Assembly (NCBI RefSeq): GCF_039555335.1
Contig: NC_092635.1
Coordinates: forward strand, 70,840,058-70,904,057
Source of the DNA: Amphiura filiformis
Lineage: Eukaryota > Echinodermata > Ophiuroidea > Amphilepidida > Amphiuridae
Length of the DNA stretch: 64,000 nucleotides
Reading direction: 5' to 3'
In this document: one piece after another, positions 33,794 to 44,285 of the stretch
Position numbering within the stretch: the first letter of the stretch is position 1
Layout of the letters: the number at the start of each line of letters is the position of its first letter
Program-made: the position numbers and the translations under genes
The notes under the pieces: model-generated
The model's database searches: none
What the model was told of the DNA's origin: nothing
What the model saw: the letters and a program-made list of their open reading frames with translations, nothing else

Positions 33794-34204
33794 TGATATC
33801 TTGGTGTAGATTAGTCATCCAGTAAATAACATATAAGGTAAAGTTAAATCGAATTCTGGAAATAAAATTTGCAACTTACATGCGACAGTTGCGTCCGGTA
33901 ACTCCGAACTTCATCAGGCATCTGATTGGTCACGTGACAAACGACGGGGAAGATCCTGCAAAGCCTGGTCCCACGCGTGCGGCAGTTGAAAGCGGAGTCC
34001 CCCTTTTTTGTTGATGGCTGGCTGCTCCACTCTCTCCCAAATGGCTTCCCTGACACCCCGCTCGAACCACTTTTCTTCTTTGTCGACTTTTCTGATTTGT
34101 CACGTGACCAATCAGATGCCTGATGAAGTTCGGAGTTACCGGACGCAACTGTCGCATGTAAGTTGCAAATTTTATTTCCAGAATTCGATTTAACTTTACC
34201 TTAT
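33794..34204. mobile_element. Foldback element with about 110-bp arms and 13-bp duplication
   Basis: Arms: TAAGGTAAAGTTAAATCGAA through CATCTGATTGGTCACGTGAC, and the complement on the right. A GC-rich centre of about 150 bases lies between. ATTCTGGTATTCT occurs at 33781-33793 and 34205-34217 and only once in the paralogous segment near 52650 (ATTCTGGTATTTTG), so the insertion followed the segmental duplication. Confidence 0.8.
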
Positions 34205-34540
34205 ATTCTGGTATTCTGTTAAAATGTAAAGCAGCATTGCGAAATATTTAGTAATGTAAGCAAAACAGTAAGTAAGAAATCTCTTCATACAAAAATTAAA
34301 AAATCGTGTTTTGTGTATATGTACTTTATTTGGTAAATGTAAGATTTCTTTTCTTAACAAATAAAAATTGAGATTTATAAATGTAAGAGGCAATTTCTTG
34401 CCAAATGAAAATCGAATTCGTACATGCAAGTGTAAGTAAAAATGTAAGAAATAATTTCTTACAAAATCAAAGTCACATTTTGAAAGTGAAATTGGAGGTA
34501 AATTCTTACAAATATAGTATTACCATCGAGCCAGTTCCCT

Positions 34541-35127
34541 TTTTACTATGCTCGTTATGAGTCGATACTGAGCAATCAGGTATGAATGGTGCACTATCGA
34601 TTTGCTAAGCTTCTTATCTATTGAGCGTGGCCGGTTATGAACCACCGTTATCGCGACTTCTAAGCTGAATGACGTCATTTTTACCCACAAAGCATTGTGG
34701 CCGTGACCATAAACAAAGGAAAACAATTTATTTCCGGTAATTTTATAACGCCAATATTTCTTATGGCCAAGCTTGGCAGATCGTAGAAACAACATTGCCA
34801 GTCTTGGAAAACCTTTCCAAATCAATTTCACTGGTTTAAAAGTCCCGCAGGCATCCGCCAGTATTACTAATCATAATCAGAAAAAATACATAAATTCACC
34901 GTAACTTTAAAAGGAAATGAGGGAATTCGATCAGGTTTTCGCTAGTAAGTCTACTTGAACTCGGAAACACAATGACGCAATCGAAGAACAAGTGACCGAT
35001 GCAAAAGGGCACTAATACCATCCATTTCCGGTACGGGTCACCTGGGGGGTCGGTTTAAATTAAATTTTAAAATAGATGATCGACATTGTCGCATAACGAT
35101 CATAAAACATCAAAGGCCGTGTTTGAG
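34541..35127 (-). repeat. 587-bp element, inverted partner of 40435-41021
   Basis: By eye an exact reverse-complement match along its whole length to 40435-41021. On the minus strand it holds an open frame of about 95 codons (MKLIWKGFPRLAML...) whose product I do not recognise. It has no terminal inverted repeats. It is absent from the paralogous position in the 52450-55120 segment. Confidence 0.85.
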
Positions 35128-35227
35128 ATTTTTCTGTGGAATCTCCTTCTATTAGTAGCTCGATGATTGAACCATATCATGCTGATCACTCGCACCTGTA
35201 AGATTAGTATCATTGAAAAGAACGGTA

Positions 35228-35457
35228 TAGAGGTTATCCGTGTTCTATAAGCTGCATATCCTACCAGCGACTCCTATACCTTGTTTAGGACTTTCAAAAG
35301 AAGTACCTGCATGTGCAACCATGACTATTTCAAAATAGCCCGCCAAAGTCATGCAGGTAACTCCGAGGTCGTGCATTGAATTAGTTTGAATGAGGAATAC
35401 TACGGGAACCAGTGCCTTTTGTTAGAAGTCACGCATGAGTAAATTGGATAAGCTCTA
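35228..35457 (-). mobile_element. Element with TAGAGGTTATCC end
   Basis: Starts TAGAGGTTATCCGTGTTCTA. A reverse-oriented relative at 61699-61928 has both TAGAGGTTATCC termini and shares ACTTCTTTTGAAA- and CCTCGGAGTTAC-type internal segments. Here the far end is decayed. Probably a small TA-type DNA transposon. Confidence 0.6.
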
Positions 35458-35550
35458 TTGTATTCAATCTATGATTGCAGACATGCACAGGTGATGAGTG
35501 CAACCTGCTTAGAATACTCCGTCGACGCTTAATCTTGTTGAAAGGCCCTA

Positions 35551-35740
35551 TTTTTCTCATAAACATATTGAAATTAGAAGTTCCAACTCAGTGTATTTCC
35601 GAAGATATCGTCAAAAAACTGCCTAATTAGTCTCAAATGCGGTATACCATATTTGAGACTAATTCAACAGTTTTTTGATGATATCTTCGGAAATATACCG
35701 ATTTGAAACGCCAAATTTCAGTATGCTTATGAAAAAATAT
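35551..35740. repeat. Foldback of about 85-bp arms
   Basis: TTTTTCTCATAAACATATTG..., CCGAAGATATCGTCAAAAAA and TAATTAGTCTCAAATGCGGT on the left are complementary to the right half ending ATGCTTATGAAAAAATAT, meeting at GGTATACC. A 13-G run follows at about 35785. A MITE is likely. Confidence 0.6.
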
Positions 35741-37070
35741 GAGCTCTCATCTGATACCAAATCAGCATTTTGATGAGGTAAAGTGGGGGGGGGGGGGATG
35801 AGATTGTCAATCAATTAATACATTATTGTCATCCGAGGTCAAATGTCATCAGGCAGAGGTCAACTGAGATCAAAGGTCATATGGGGTCAACGGGATAGGC
35901 TTAACTCGGTCCACCAGTTTGCGGTGCAATAACCGCTCTTGTTTTATCAAATTGTATTAATAATTGTGAAAACAAGACACAATTTCAATGCTAGATATTG
36001 ACATTTTGGTATAGGTATAGCATAATATCAAAAATAATATTTGGAATAAATATAATTTTCTTACACTAATGAGGAAATGAACTACAGAATACAGATGGAG
36101 GACACTTTCGATCCGAACAAAAAATGCTGGATATTCTGGTACAAAGTACTTGCTCTATAAAAATGTCAACGAATTGTGTATGCGATTCTTCCACTTTTTA
36201 ATCATGCCAATTTCCTCAATTCTGGCCGTGCCCTTTGTTTGATTCTGCATCAGAAGTTGAAAAGAAAGGTTAGGCTTTTGTGACTGAGGTTGCGTGTCAA
36301 TATAAAACATTTTCATATTATATCTTTTTCTTATAATTTCCTCTTTATCGGTTAAAATTTGCCATGACAACGGGTAGATAGACCATTAACGTTGAGGTAT
36401 AGGCCTAATTGATAGATTGAAAATAAGAATACAAACGTAGCCAGAGAATGTATATCTTACATCTGACATTTAAACCCGGGGGATATATAATAAAGCAGAT
36501 TGAACGATATGTTGATGTTCAACGATGTTTTATTGACATATATATTTTTATGTCAATAAAACATCGTTGAAAATCTCCATGTCGTTCCATCTACTTTATA
36601 TTTTTATCATGCGATGTCACGTGGGAACCTTTACTTTTATGTAAATCCGGGGAATATTTTGATTTTGGACTGGGCTGTGATTTGCGACTCCAAAATCGTA
36701 CCCCAACTATAAATACCAATTTGATCGAAAAAGACACTCAAATAATATGAATTGTCTGGACATTAAAATGTTTACCAACTTTTGGAGAATTTTGCTTTGA
36801 TTTTCCCAGAAATTTGCTGTCAAATTCAGGAAATTGTTCGCAAAATTTGTTGAACAATTAGCACTTTTTCGATATTTTATTGAGAAAAACTTGAACTTAA
36901 CCACCCCTTCTCTAAACATTCTTTAAAAAATATACACCCCGTATTTAAACCTAATATCCTGAAAATACACCCGAAGCTGACGCACATCTCCATACCCGCC
37001 TTTCCACTAAGAAACACCCACCGGACAGCCAATTACTATAATCAGAGCCACTCACGTTATTCATGTAATA

Positions 37071-37162
37071 ATATAAATCACAGCATAAATAGATAAGGAC
37101 ATAGATCGCGCACTTCGTATAATTTCTAAGCATCAAAATCTTGTAAGAAATCCATTGAGAAG
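37071..37162 (+). promoter_or_regulatory. Promoter region of receptor E
   Basis: TATAAATC at about 37071 and ATAAATAG at about 37085 precede the ATG of the proposed first coding exon by roughly 80-90 bases. The same arrangement is duplicated at 54928-55018. It does not resemble the TTCAC.ATCAT promoter of A-D, so the cluster has two promoter types. The start point is not determined. Confidence 0.45.
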
Positions 37163-37184
37163 ATGGGGAATAGCAATGTTAGAG
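37163..37184 (+). CDS. Receptor E, proposed first coding exon
   Basis: Encodes MGNSNVR plus one base before the donor AGAG|GTGAGTAAG (37185), a near-consensus site. Joined to the acceptor at 39406, the reading frame continues through D-NSNTTV into MSDVPQAL of the receptor exon (phase 1). It restores a glycosylated N-terminus (NSN and NTT), which is otherwise lost because exon 2 of E lacks the ATGGA start of the other genes. The same phase holds independently for F and G, which supports the model. The intron would be 2222 bases. Confidence 0.65.
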
Positions 37185-38768
37185 GTGAGTAAGATATTAT
37201 AAATCTGTTTCCAAAGACGTGTGATTTTTTATGTGCAACTAACCAATAATGATTTAATCCAAAGAGCTTTCAATAGAAATAGAGTCGCAATAGATTATAT
37301 AATGCTTTGTTCGTTTGATGCCGATTAGAAGTTGCGACAGGCTATTCATAAAAGTGGTACCATTGTTTCAAACAAAGGGGTTCCGCCATTAAATCGGTTA
37401 CTGATCCGGCATCATATTAACGCTCTACACAACAGACGAGTATCAATAAGTGACCACAATACAGTCATGTGTAAGGGCAGTCGTGTGTAAAGTGGTACCA
37501 TTGTCCCCACGTACCCCAAATGTGTGCTTGTGTGGTCTGAAGTCTATAAAGGAGGCTTTAGCTGTCGATGCAATCATCTTTACCACCCACCTGAAATTAG
37601 GCGCTTCATTTAAATAACTTGAATGCTCTTGCTGATCGATTACACATTAGAATGTACGAAGGCTGCCATTTCCACATATCTATATTGCACTATAATGGTA
37701 ATCGCTATACGTATACAAGCAAGTATAAGTATAGGCCTATAAAGGTTGTTTTTAAGAAATTTCCATTTAATTTTATTTTAAGGAGATTGGTATAGAAACA
37801 ATTGCGTACCCAAAGAGGGGAGGGGTTGGGAAGGGGCAGATTCACCCCTGTGAGAAGTCTTGGGAGGGGAGGAGGGAGGAAGAGGGGAGGAGGGTATATG
37901 GATAATGAGAGAGGGCTGGAGGAAGGAGAAATGAAAAGATATAGGCCTAATAAAGACAATAGATAAATTGAAATATTATAAGGAAAATGATGGGAATGAG
38001 AGAGGGAGGGTGAGGGAGTGATAAAGTGTAGTATAGTAAAGGCATAGTAAAGAATAAGTAAAGAGAAGGGAAAAGAAAGGAATGATGAATACATTAAATA
38101 ATTATTATTAGGCCTAAATAACTAAACACATAAAAGCACTGGGCAGCCATTGGATGATGTCAATGCCTTTATTCGTTACGTAATTAAAACGCCCAGTAAG
38201 ATGTATTTCACACCTACCAAACACAACTCACCCAATTTCGCAAACTGGACGTCTCATGAATATTGATTGGCAACATTTTCCAATATGTCAGCGCTCTAAT
38301 CGGAAACAATAGAACAATAGACCCTGCAGAGCGTTGGTCACACCCAATGTAACAAAAGAAATGAAGAAGAAAACAGGTGAGCATTAACAAAGTAAGAAAG
38401 CAAAATAAAAAGCTATAGAATTAGAAAATCAATGAAGTTACTGGTCAGAAAAAAATATAGGGTGAAACAAAATATGAGCAAGAAATACAAATACATAGGG
38501 TGTAAAAAAAAAAAAATAAGCAGCATTAATTTTAAACAAATCCAAATTGTCTAAGAACTCTCATCAAGCACACAAAGGGGAAAGAAAAGACAGGTGCAAA
38601 ATATTGATTGCAAAAAATGATCCCAAACTAAATTTTGTCGCCCTCTTTTGACAACCCAATTAATTTAAATCTCCTCCAATTTAAAATGAGGGCAGTATAC
38701 CTGAAAATTTAATAGTGCTGCTCAGAGGGTGAGAAACCTGAACAAAATGCAAAACCCAATTCGTAACA
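37185..38768. other. Intron of receptor E, first part
   Basis: Contains a purine-only-like tract at about 37810-38070 (GGGAGGGGAGGAGGGAGGAA and similar), which could form triplex or other non-B DNA. No other gene is seen. Confidence 0.5.
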
Positions 38769-39110
38769 ATATTAGTGTGGTTGAAGTAGTCATCTACTGC
38801 TGATATTAGTGTGGATAAAGTAGTCATCTACTGCTGATATTCGTGTGGACAAAGTAATCGTCTACTGCTGATATTAGTCTGGACGAAGTAGGTAGTAGTC
38901 ATATCCTGCTGAAGTAGTCACCTACTGCTGATATCAGTCTGGACGAAGTAGCCATCTACTGCTGATATCAGTCTGAAGTAGTCATCTCCTGCTGATATAA
39001 GTCTGGACGAAGTAGCAATCTACTGCTAATATCAATCTGAACAAAGTAGTCAACTATTGCTGATATTAGTCTGGACGAAGTATCCATCCACTGCTGATAT
39101 TCGTCTGAAC
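38769..39110. repeat. Degenerate minisatellite in the intron of receptor E
   Basis: About ten copies related to the 34-bp unit at 33123, with TCTGGACGAAGTAG variants and several shortened units. The equivalent place in F's intron has the same array (43873-44135). Confidence 0.85.
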
Positions 39111-39406
39111 AAACTAAACCTTTTATTTTTTTTAACTAAAACTTTTATTTTTGATTCCTGTGTTTAAAATTTTTGCAACTTTTTCAGCACCCGTACAGGT
39201 ACAACCCCCATTTGAAATTCACACTCCCTGTTTGGAAGATTACGGGCCTCATCGTCTCTTCCATTTCTAAATGTTGTTTTTATTATTATGTTATTGAAAT
39301 GAAGCTGAATTGAGAGCTTTAATGGAACCGCTTCCTAAGAAAAAAACCTTTACTAGTGAGTATTTAATTTATAATGAAATATTTCTTCTTTTTCTTTTCA
39401 ATACAG

Positions 39407-40410
39407 ACAATTCCAACACAACAGTCATGTCTGATGTCCCCCAAGCTTTAGTGACAACTTTGGTAGTTATCATGGTCTTTGTGGCCATAACTGGAACATT
39501 GGGAAACACCCTCGTCATCTTGGCTGTTGTGGCTCATAGGAAACTTCGAAGTATTCATAATATCTTTATTATCAATCTTGCTGCTGCTGACATGATCGTT
39601 ACTGCGGTTATTATTCCATTCGGAATTGTTGGTGCAATAAAGAAAGAATCATTTTTCACCGAACACAATGCATTATGTGAGACTATGGCAGTTTTAGTTA
39701 ATGTTAGCTGTATTACATCAATGATTTCAATCGCTAACATATCCCTAGATCGGTACATTTGTATTTGTCACAAGAACATATATCCCAATATCTACAATAA
39801 GTTAACTGTTCCATTTATGGTTATGGGTATGTGGGTATACTCATTCGTTGTCGATTTACCAAATTTTGACTTTGTTGGTTGGGGAGAGCATGACTTTAAT
39901 CTAAAATCAAATATATGTTCATTTTCTGCAACGAAGGCAGCAGAATCGGGATATATATGGTTTATATTTGCATTTTCGTGGGGAATATCGTTCGTCATGA
40001 TATCTTTTTGTTATTCACGTTTATATTTGTTTGTTCGCCGCACTAGGAAAGCTGTTACCCTCAATTCTGCAGGAAACCCCTCAACAGGAATCAAATCGGT
40101 AGACAAACGCCTACTGAAAGTTTTCGGTATCATCATTATTTTATTCGTTATCATGTGGGCTCCGTTTTGTCTCCTTAGCATACTTGATACCTATGTCGAA
40201 GCACCTTACTGGCTGCATTTCTTATCACTTCTTCTTTGTCTTTCAAACAGCTCTATCAATGCCCTGGTGTACGCATTTAATAAAGACTTTCGCAAAGGTT
40301 ACATATTTGTTTTTAAGAAACTTACTTGCAAGAATGACACCCAAGAACACGAAGAAGGAAACTCAGGAGTTAAAAGAAGCATCGTAAATATTAGTACCAC
40401 AGTAGTTTGA
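39407..40410 (+). CDS. Melatonin-receptor-like class A GPCR (paralogue E), main exon
   Basis: Carries all seven TMs. The acceptor TCTTTTCAATACAG ends at 39406. With exon 1 at 37163 the protein is 341 residues; without it translation could begin only at MSDV (39427), giving 327 residues with no N-glycosylation site. Features: GN, LAAAD, Cys pair, LDRYICICHKNIYPNIYNK (Lys to Asn within the loop), LPNFDFVGWGEHDF, MWAP, and INALVY in TM7, the closest match in the window to the NAxxY of melatonin receptors. Helix 8 is NKDFRKGY. Third loop short (TRKAVTLNSAGNPSTG). Closest relative is F, including flanks, so E and F are a recent tandem pair. The 3' UTR is replaced 25 bases past the stop by a 587-bp element. 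Confidence 0.87.
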
Positions 40411-40434
40411 AAAGTATTTTAATCAGTACAGTCC

Positions 40435-41021
40435 CTCAAACACGGCCTTTGATGTTTTATGATCGTTATGCGACAATGTCGATCATCTATTTTAAAATTT
40501 AATTTAAACCGACCCCCCAGGTGACCCGTACCGGAAATGGATGGTATTAGTGCCCTTTTGCATCGGTCACTTGTTCTTCGATTGCGTCATTGTGTTTCCG
40601 AGTTCAAGTAGACTTACTAGCGAAAACCTGATCGAATTCCCTCATTTCCTTTTAAAGTTACGGTGAATTTATGTATTTTTTCTGATTATGATTAGTAATA
40701 CTGGCGGATGCCTGCGGGACTTTTAAACCAGTGAAATTGATTTGGAAAGGTTTTCCAAGACTGGCAATGTTGTTTCTACGATCTGCCAAGCTTGGCCATA
40801 AGAAATATTGGCGTTATAAAATTACCGGAAATAAATTGTTTTCCTTTGTTTATGGTCACGGCCACAATGCTTTGTGGGTAAAAATGACGTCATTCAGCTT
40901 AGAAGTCGCGATAACGGTGGTTCATAACCGGCCACGCTCAATAGATAAGAAGCTTAGCAAATCGATAGTGCACCATTCATACCTGATTGCTCAGTATCGA
41001 CTCATAACGAGCATAGTAAAA
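40435..41021 (+). repeat. 587-bp element just downstream of receptor E
   Basis: Reverse complement of 34541-35127. The paralogous flank of F (about 49650-49680) passes from GAAAAGTATTTTA directly to CACCTGTAGCAT, showing the element was inserted here after the E/F duplication. It begins 25 bases after the E stop codon and so would form most of E's 3' UTR. Target duplication not clear. Confidence 0.85.
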
Positions 41022-41459
41022 GTTCTTAAGTACCTAGTAGCATGATAACAAAATGAACGATAATGCTCATAATATACATAACTGCAAAATATTCCGACAT
41101 ATTGTTACTGAATGTCAACATAATCAACATTTGATCCCTAGATGAGCTTTTTTGTCATATTCCCCTCATATTGAAGATTATTTTCACATATACATGTAGA
41201 TGTCTCATTTTGTTTGTGAATTTTCTCAAGCATCCTATGTATAAAGACGTACTATTGAGCACTGTATAGAGCTCTGTATTTGATAAATCTACTTCTTAAT
41301 ATTATACACGTAGTTGACAAAAATATTTTTAAATATCTGTTCACCTTGACTTTCTAATTTGTGGCGAGTTAAAACCGTCACCCCAAATAAATGATGAAGG
41401 TACGGGCGATAACAGACACAGTACGGTGAATACGCTAGTTGATCGTGATCGTGATTATT

Positions 41460-41690
41460 TGAGTCTATTGGAGTTTTAGCTGTTGTTAGCTGTGTAACAA
41501 CAAGGATTGTAATCGCCAACATAGCCCTACATCGGAACATTTGTATTTGTCGTACGAACATCTATTCAAAGTTCTACAATCAGTCAACTATATATAATTC
41601 CATTTTTGGTTATGGGTGTGTGTTTCTACTCATTTCTTGTTGATTTACCAAATTTACACTTTCTTGATTGGGGAGAACATGACTGGGATA
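41460..41690 (+). pseudogene. GPCR array relic, TM3-TM4 fragment
   Basis: Reads GVLAVVSCVTTRIVIANIAL then HRNICICRTNIYSKFYN, aligning with TM3 and loop 2 of the array. The DRY motif is HRN, frameshifts follow, and a second frame gives FLVDLPN and a GEHD-like end. The rest is missing; homology stops where a MITE begins at about 41690. It lies 3' of E and is a dead partial gene. Confidence 0.8.
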
Positions 41691-42043
41691 CAAAACCGAC
41701 GATCAATTGAAAATTTTGACCTTTTGTATTGAAGATATGGATTTTCCCCCAAAACACCAAAAACAAATTAGGCCTTTTTGGGTCAAAATTTTCAATTGAT
41801 CGTCGTATTTTCATCCCAGCTACATACACTTCAAGTACATATCATTACATTTAGATATCAAAAATATAAAAAAATATTCAATTTTAATAATTTGTCATTA
41901 AATTTGTATTATATGACGAATGTCAAAAATCAAAATTATTTGATATCAGAAGGACATTCCTCGTATTCAGAATTCAATTCGATATGTCTGATGTGCTCTC
42001 ATGTCCCACACAAAATACTGTCGAAACATTCATACCAGAGCCC
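41690..42043. mobile_element. Left-truncated TTAA-type MITE abutting the relic
   Basis: Contains the family's centre (GACGATCAATTGAAAATTTT and its complement), the right arm with GATATCAGAAGGACATTCCT and TGCTCTCATGTCCCACA, and a right TTAA at 42044-42047. The left arm is missing at the junction with the GPCR relic. Confidence 0.7.
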
Positions 42044-42047
42044 TTAA

Positions 42048-42593
42048 ATGAACAACAAGTCAAGAAGGTCCTCGTACCATGTGAATCGCAGACGCAGATG
42101 ATTTCAGTAAAATCTTTTCACAAAAATCACCCCTCCCTTTTCTCACAATATGTCAACCTCGACCCATTTCCAAAAACACATACCCACAACTTACCACTGA
42201 CAACCTCTCCAACCACCACTCTCAACCGGTTGAACGGGCCAACCAGCTATTCAGAATCTGTAGACGAATATAAACTATCGATGGCCGTTCCTTCTATATG
42301 ATAGAAATAGCCGACCTCGTAAAATATTTTTGTTTTAAATATTATTCTAAAAGTTGGAGCTATTTGTTATGTTAACTTTTGCTCCAATTGCGAAAAACGC
42401 GGCGATTGGTATAAAATAATTATTGTATGTATAAGACTTGGTCGTTCAATATTTTCGCATACGTACAAAGCATATGTATGATGGTAAAAACATCTCGGGT
42501 GTGTATGTATACCAAAATAAAATCGAGAACTGTCGGTGGGAAAATAGGTGAATCACGTATAGGCATGACTTTTCTGAAATAAATGTTGATTAA
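42048..42593. other. Non-coding, nothing recognised
   Basis: No gene or long repeat seen between two MITEs. Confidence 0.3.
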
Positions 42594-43155
42594 GGGATCG
42601 AATATCAACGTTTGTGCAGTATTTTTGTGGGACATGAGTGCACATCAGACATATCGAATTGCATCCTTCTGATATTTAGTAATTTTGATTTTTTGAAATT
42701 GGCGATGTAAAACACATTTTATGGCAAATTATTAAACATTTATATTTTTTTAATTTTTCATAATTATTTAAGAGTTCTCGAAGAAAAATGATAAAACTGA
42801 TATGTATTTAAAGTGTATGTAGTTTGGAGAGAAAAAGCCGACGATCATTTGAAAATTTTGACATTCTGTATTGAAGATATACATTTCCCCTCAAATTTTG
42901 TATGTCTTTTTGGGAAAAAATGTACATCTTTAATACGAAAAGTATAAAATATCATTAAATATATATATTTTACTTCGAAGCTGTTACATATAAAATTTTA
43001 ATTTGGCATAAAATTTGTATTATAGCGTGAATTTAAGAAAATTAAAAATTATTTGATATCAAAAGGACATTCTTCGTATTCAGAATGCAATTCGATATAT
43101 CTGATATGCTCTCAGGCCCCACACAAATGCTGTGCAAAGGTGGCTGACCGACCCC
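42594..43155. mobile_element. TTAA-flanked MITE, long form
   Basis: TTAA at 42590-42593 and 43156-43159. Left arm CAGTATTTTTGTGGGACATG, right arm CTCAGGCCCCACACAAATGC, and a central palindrome with GCCGACGATCATTTGAAAAT. Same family as 29479-30104. Confidence 0.78.
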
Positions 43156-43713
43156 TTAAATGGATTTTGTTGCAATTAGGGGTGGTTTAACCCCTTATTT
43201 TTTCTTAATTTGACTGGGCTATTATGGTTATTGAATTGCAGTTTCCTCATATTGATAAGATTGTTGAGCTAGCTTGGGTCATTAAAAAGCCATACGCTGA
43301 TATGCTAGAACAGCGCAGAATCAAATCAGGCATATATTTTATTATGCTTGCAAAAAGGATGAAACGAAATGTTACTAATGTGCCAATGGGTTTCTGTGAT
43401 CGAAGTAGTGTCAAGGTAAAACATGTTCATAGTTATACCATTATCTCATGATTCCTAATTTCCCCTTCATTGGGTTTCTAATTTTGTAAAATACAATTCT
43501 GTCACGACTAAAAGTTGTCACCAAGGATATATTGACTTGAAGTTGTAACCAACGATAGATTGACCTAACATGCCTAAAGGCATATTATTTTTTATTGAAT
43601 CACGTGACATCTAAACGACTGGTAATTAAACCAGTGCAGTCATGATCAGTTAACACTATAACAGCAAAGTCTCGAACATCGTATTCTAAGGAGCAAACCT
43701 CGCAAGAAATCCA

Positions 43714-43750
43714 ATGACAAAATTAGAAGTGTCAGCAATTAGTGCTACAG
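43714..43750 (+). CDS. Receptor F, proposed first coding exon
   Basis: Encodes MTKLEVSAISAT plus one base before TACAG|GTACGTGAAT (donor at 43751). Joined to the acceptor at 48630 it continues in frame as D-NSNTTVMSDV, the same phase-1 junction as in E. The upstream AAGAAATCC is shared with E and G, but in F the start is an ATG nine bases further 5', because the E/G ATGGGG has been lost and an ATT became AATG. The intron is 4880 bases and contains a minisatellite and a LINE. Confidence 0.65.
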
Positions 43751-43872
43751 GTACGTGAATTTATTATCTATTTGTGTCGATGTTTTTCTTGTGATTTTTA
43801 ATGTGCAATCAATACTATGGTGAATTTTCTTACCAGTAAATTAAAAATCATGACAGTATTGAAACCCTTAGT

Positions 43873-44135
43873 CTACTGATATTAGTGTAGACGATGTAGT
43901 CATCGTCTGGTATTGTCTGCTGATATTACTCTGGACGAAGTAATAGTAATCATATCCTGCTGATTTTAGTGTGGAATAAGTAGCCATCTACTGCTGATAT
44001 CAGTCTGAAGTAGTCATCTGTTACTGATAAGTCTGGAAGAAGTAGCAATCTACTGCTGATATCAGTCTAAACAAAGTAGTCAACTGTTGTTGAGTCTGGA
44101 TGAAATATCCACTACTACTTGTATTCTTCTGAACA
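43873..44135. repeat. Degenerate minisatellite in the intron of receptor F
   Basis: About eight diverged copies of the 34-bp unit (CTGATATTAGTGTAGACGAT and similar), 120 bases downstream of exon 1. Same unit as 33123-33548 and 38769-39110. Confidence 0.8.
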
Positions 44136-44285
44136 AACTACATACCTTAAGAAACTTTTATGTGTGATTTCTGCTTTTAAAATTTTGTAACTTGTTCAGC
44201 AGCCATACAGGTAACCTCATTTGGAACCCACACTCCCTGTTTGGAAGAGTCGGGATCCGGTATTACGGGCCTCATATACCTTCCT

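Larger units (their letters stand above)
33600..37200. repeat. Segmental duplication, copy 1 (carries exon 1 of receptor E)
   Basis: Collinear with 52450-55120: shared blocks include TTCAAAATATCGTCATGACA, TAAAGCAGCATTGCGAAATA, CATATCATGCTGATCACTCG and the last 700 bases up to GGTGAGTAAGAT after exon 1. This copy is longer because of insertions at 33794-34204, 34541-35127 and probably 35228-35457. Confidence 0.85.

Noticed and set aside
34520-34831. MKLIWKGFP... frame as a duplicated gene
   Set aside because: The two copies are identical along coding and non-coding parts alike, so identity reflects recent copying and not selection on a protein.
37705-38094. 129-codon minus-strand frame rich in Ser, Pro, Leu
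   Set aside because: It is a translation of a polypurine/polypyrimidine tract, low complexity.
39322-39406. Alternative E first exon MEPLPKKKTFT with donor GTGAGTAT and a 51-base intron
   Set aside because: It joins in frame, but the intron would be very short and the equivalent in F is out of frame; the 37163 exon is supported in E, F and G.
43224-43451. 75-codon frame between a MITE and F exon 1
   Set aside because: No domain, no splice context and no paralogous copy upstream of E or G.
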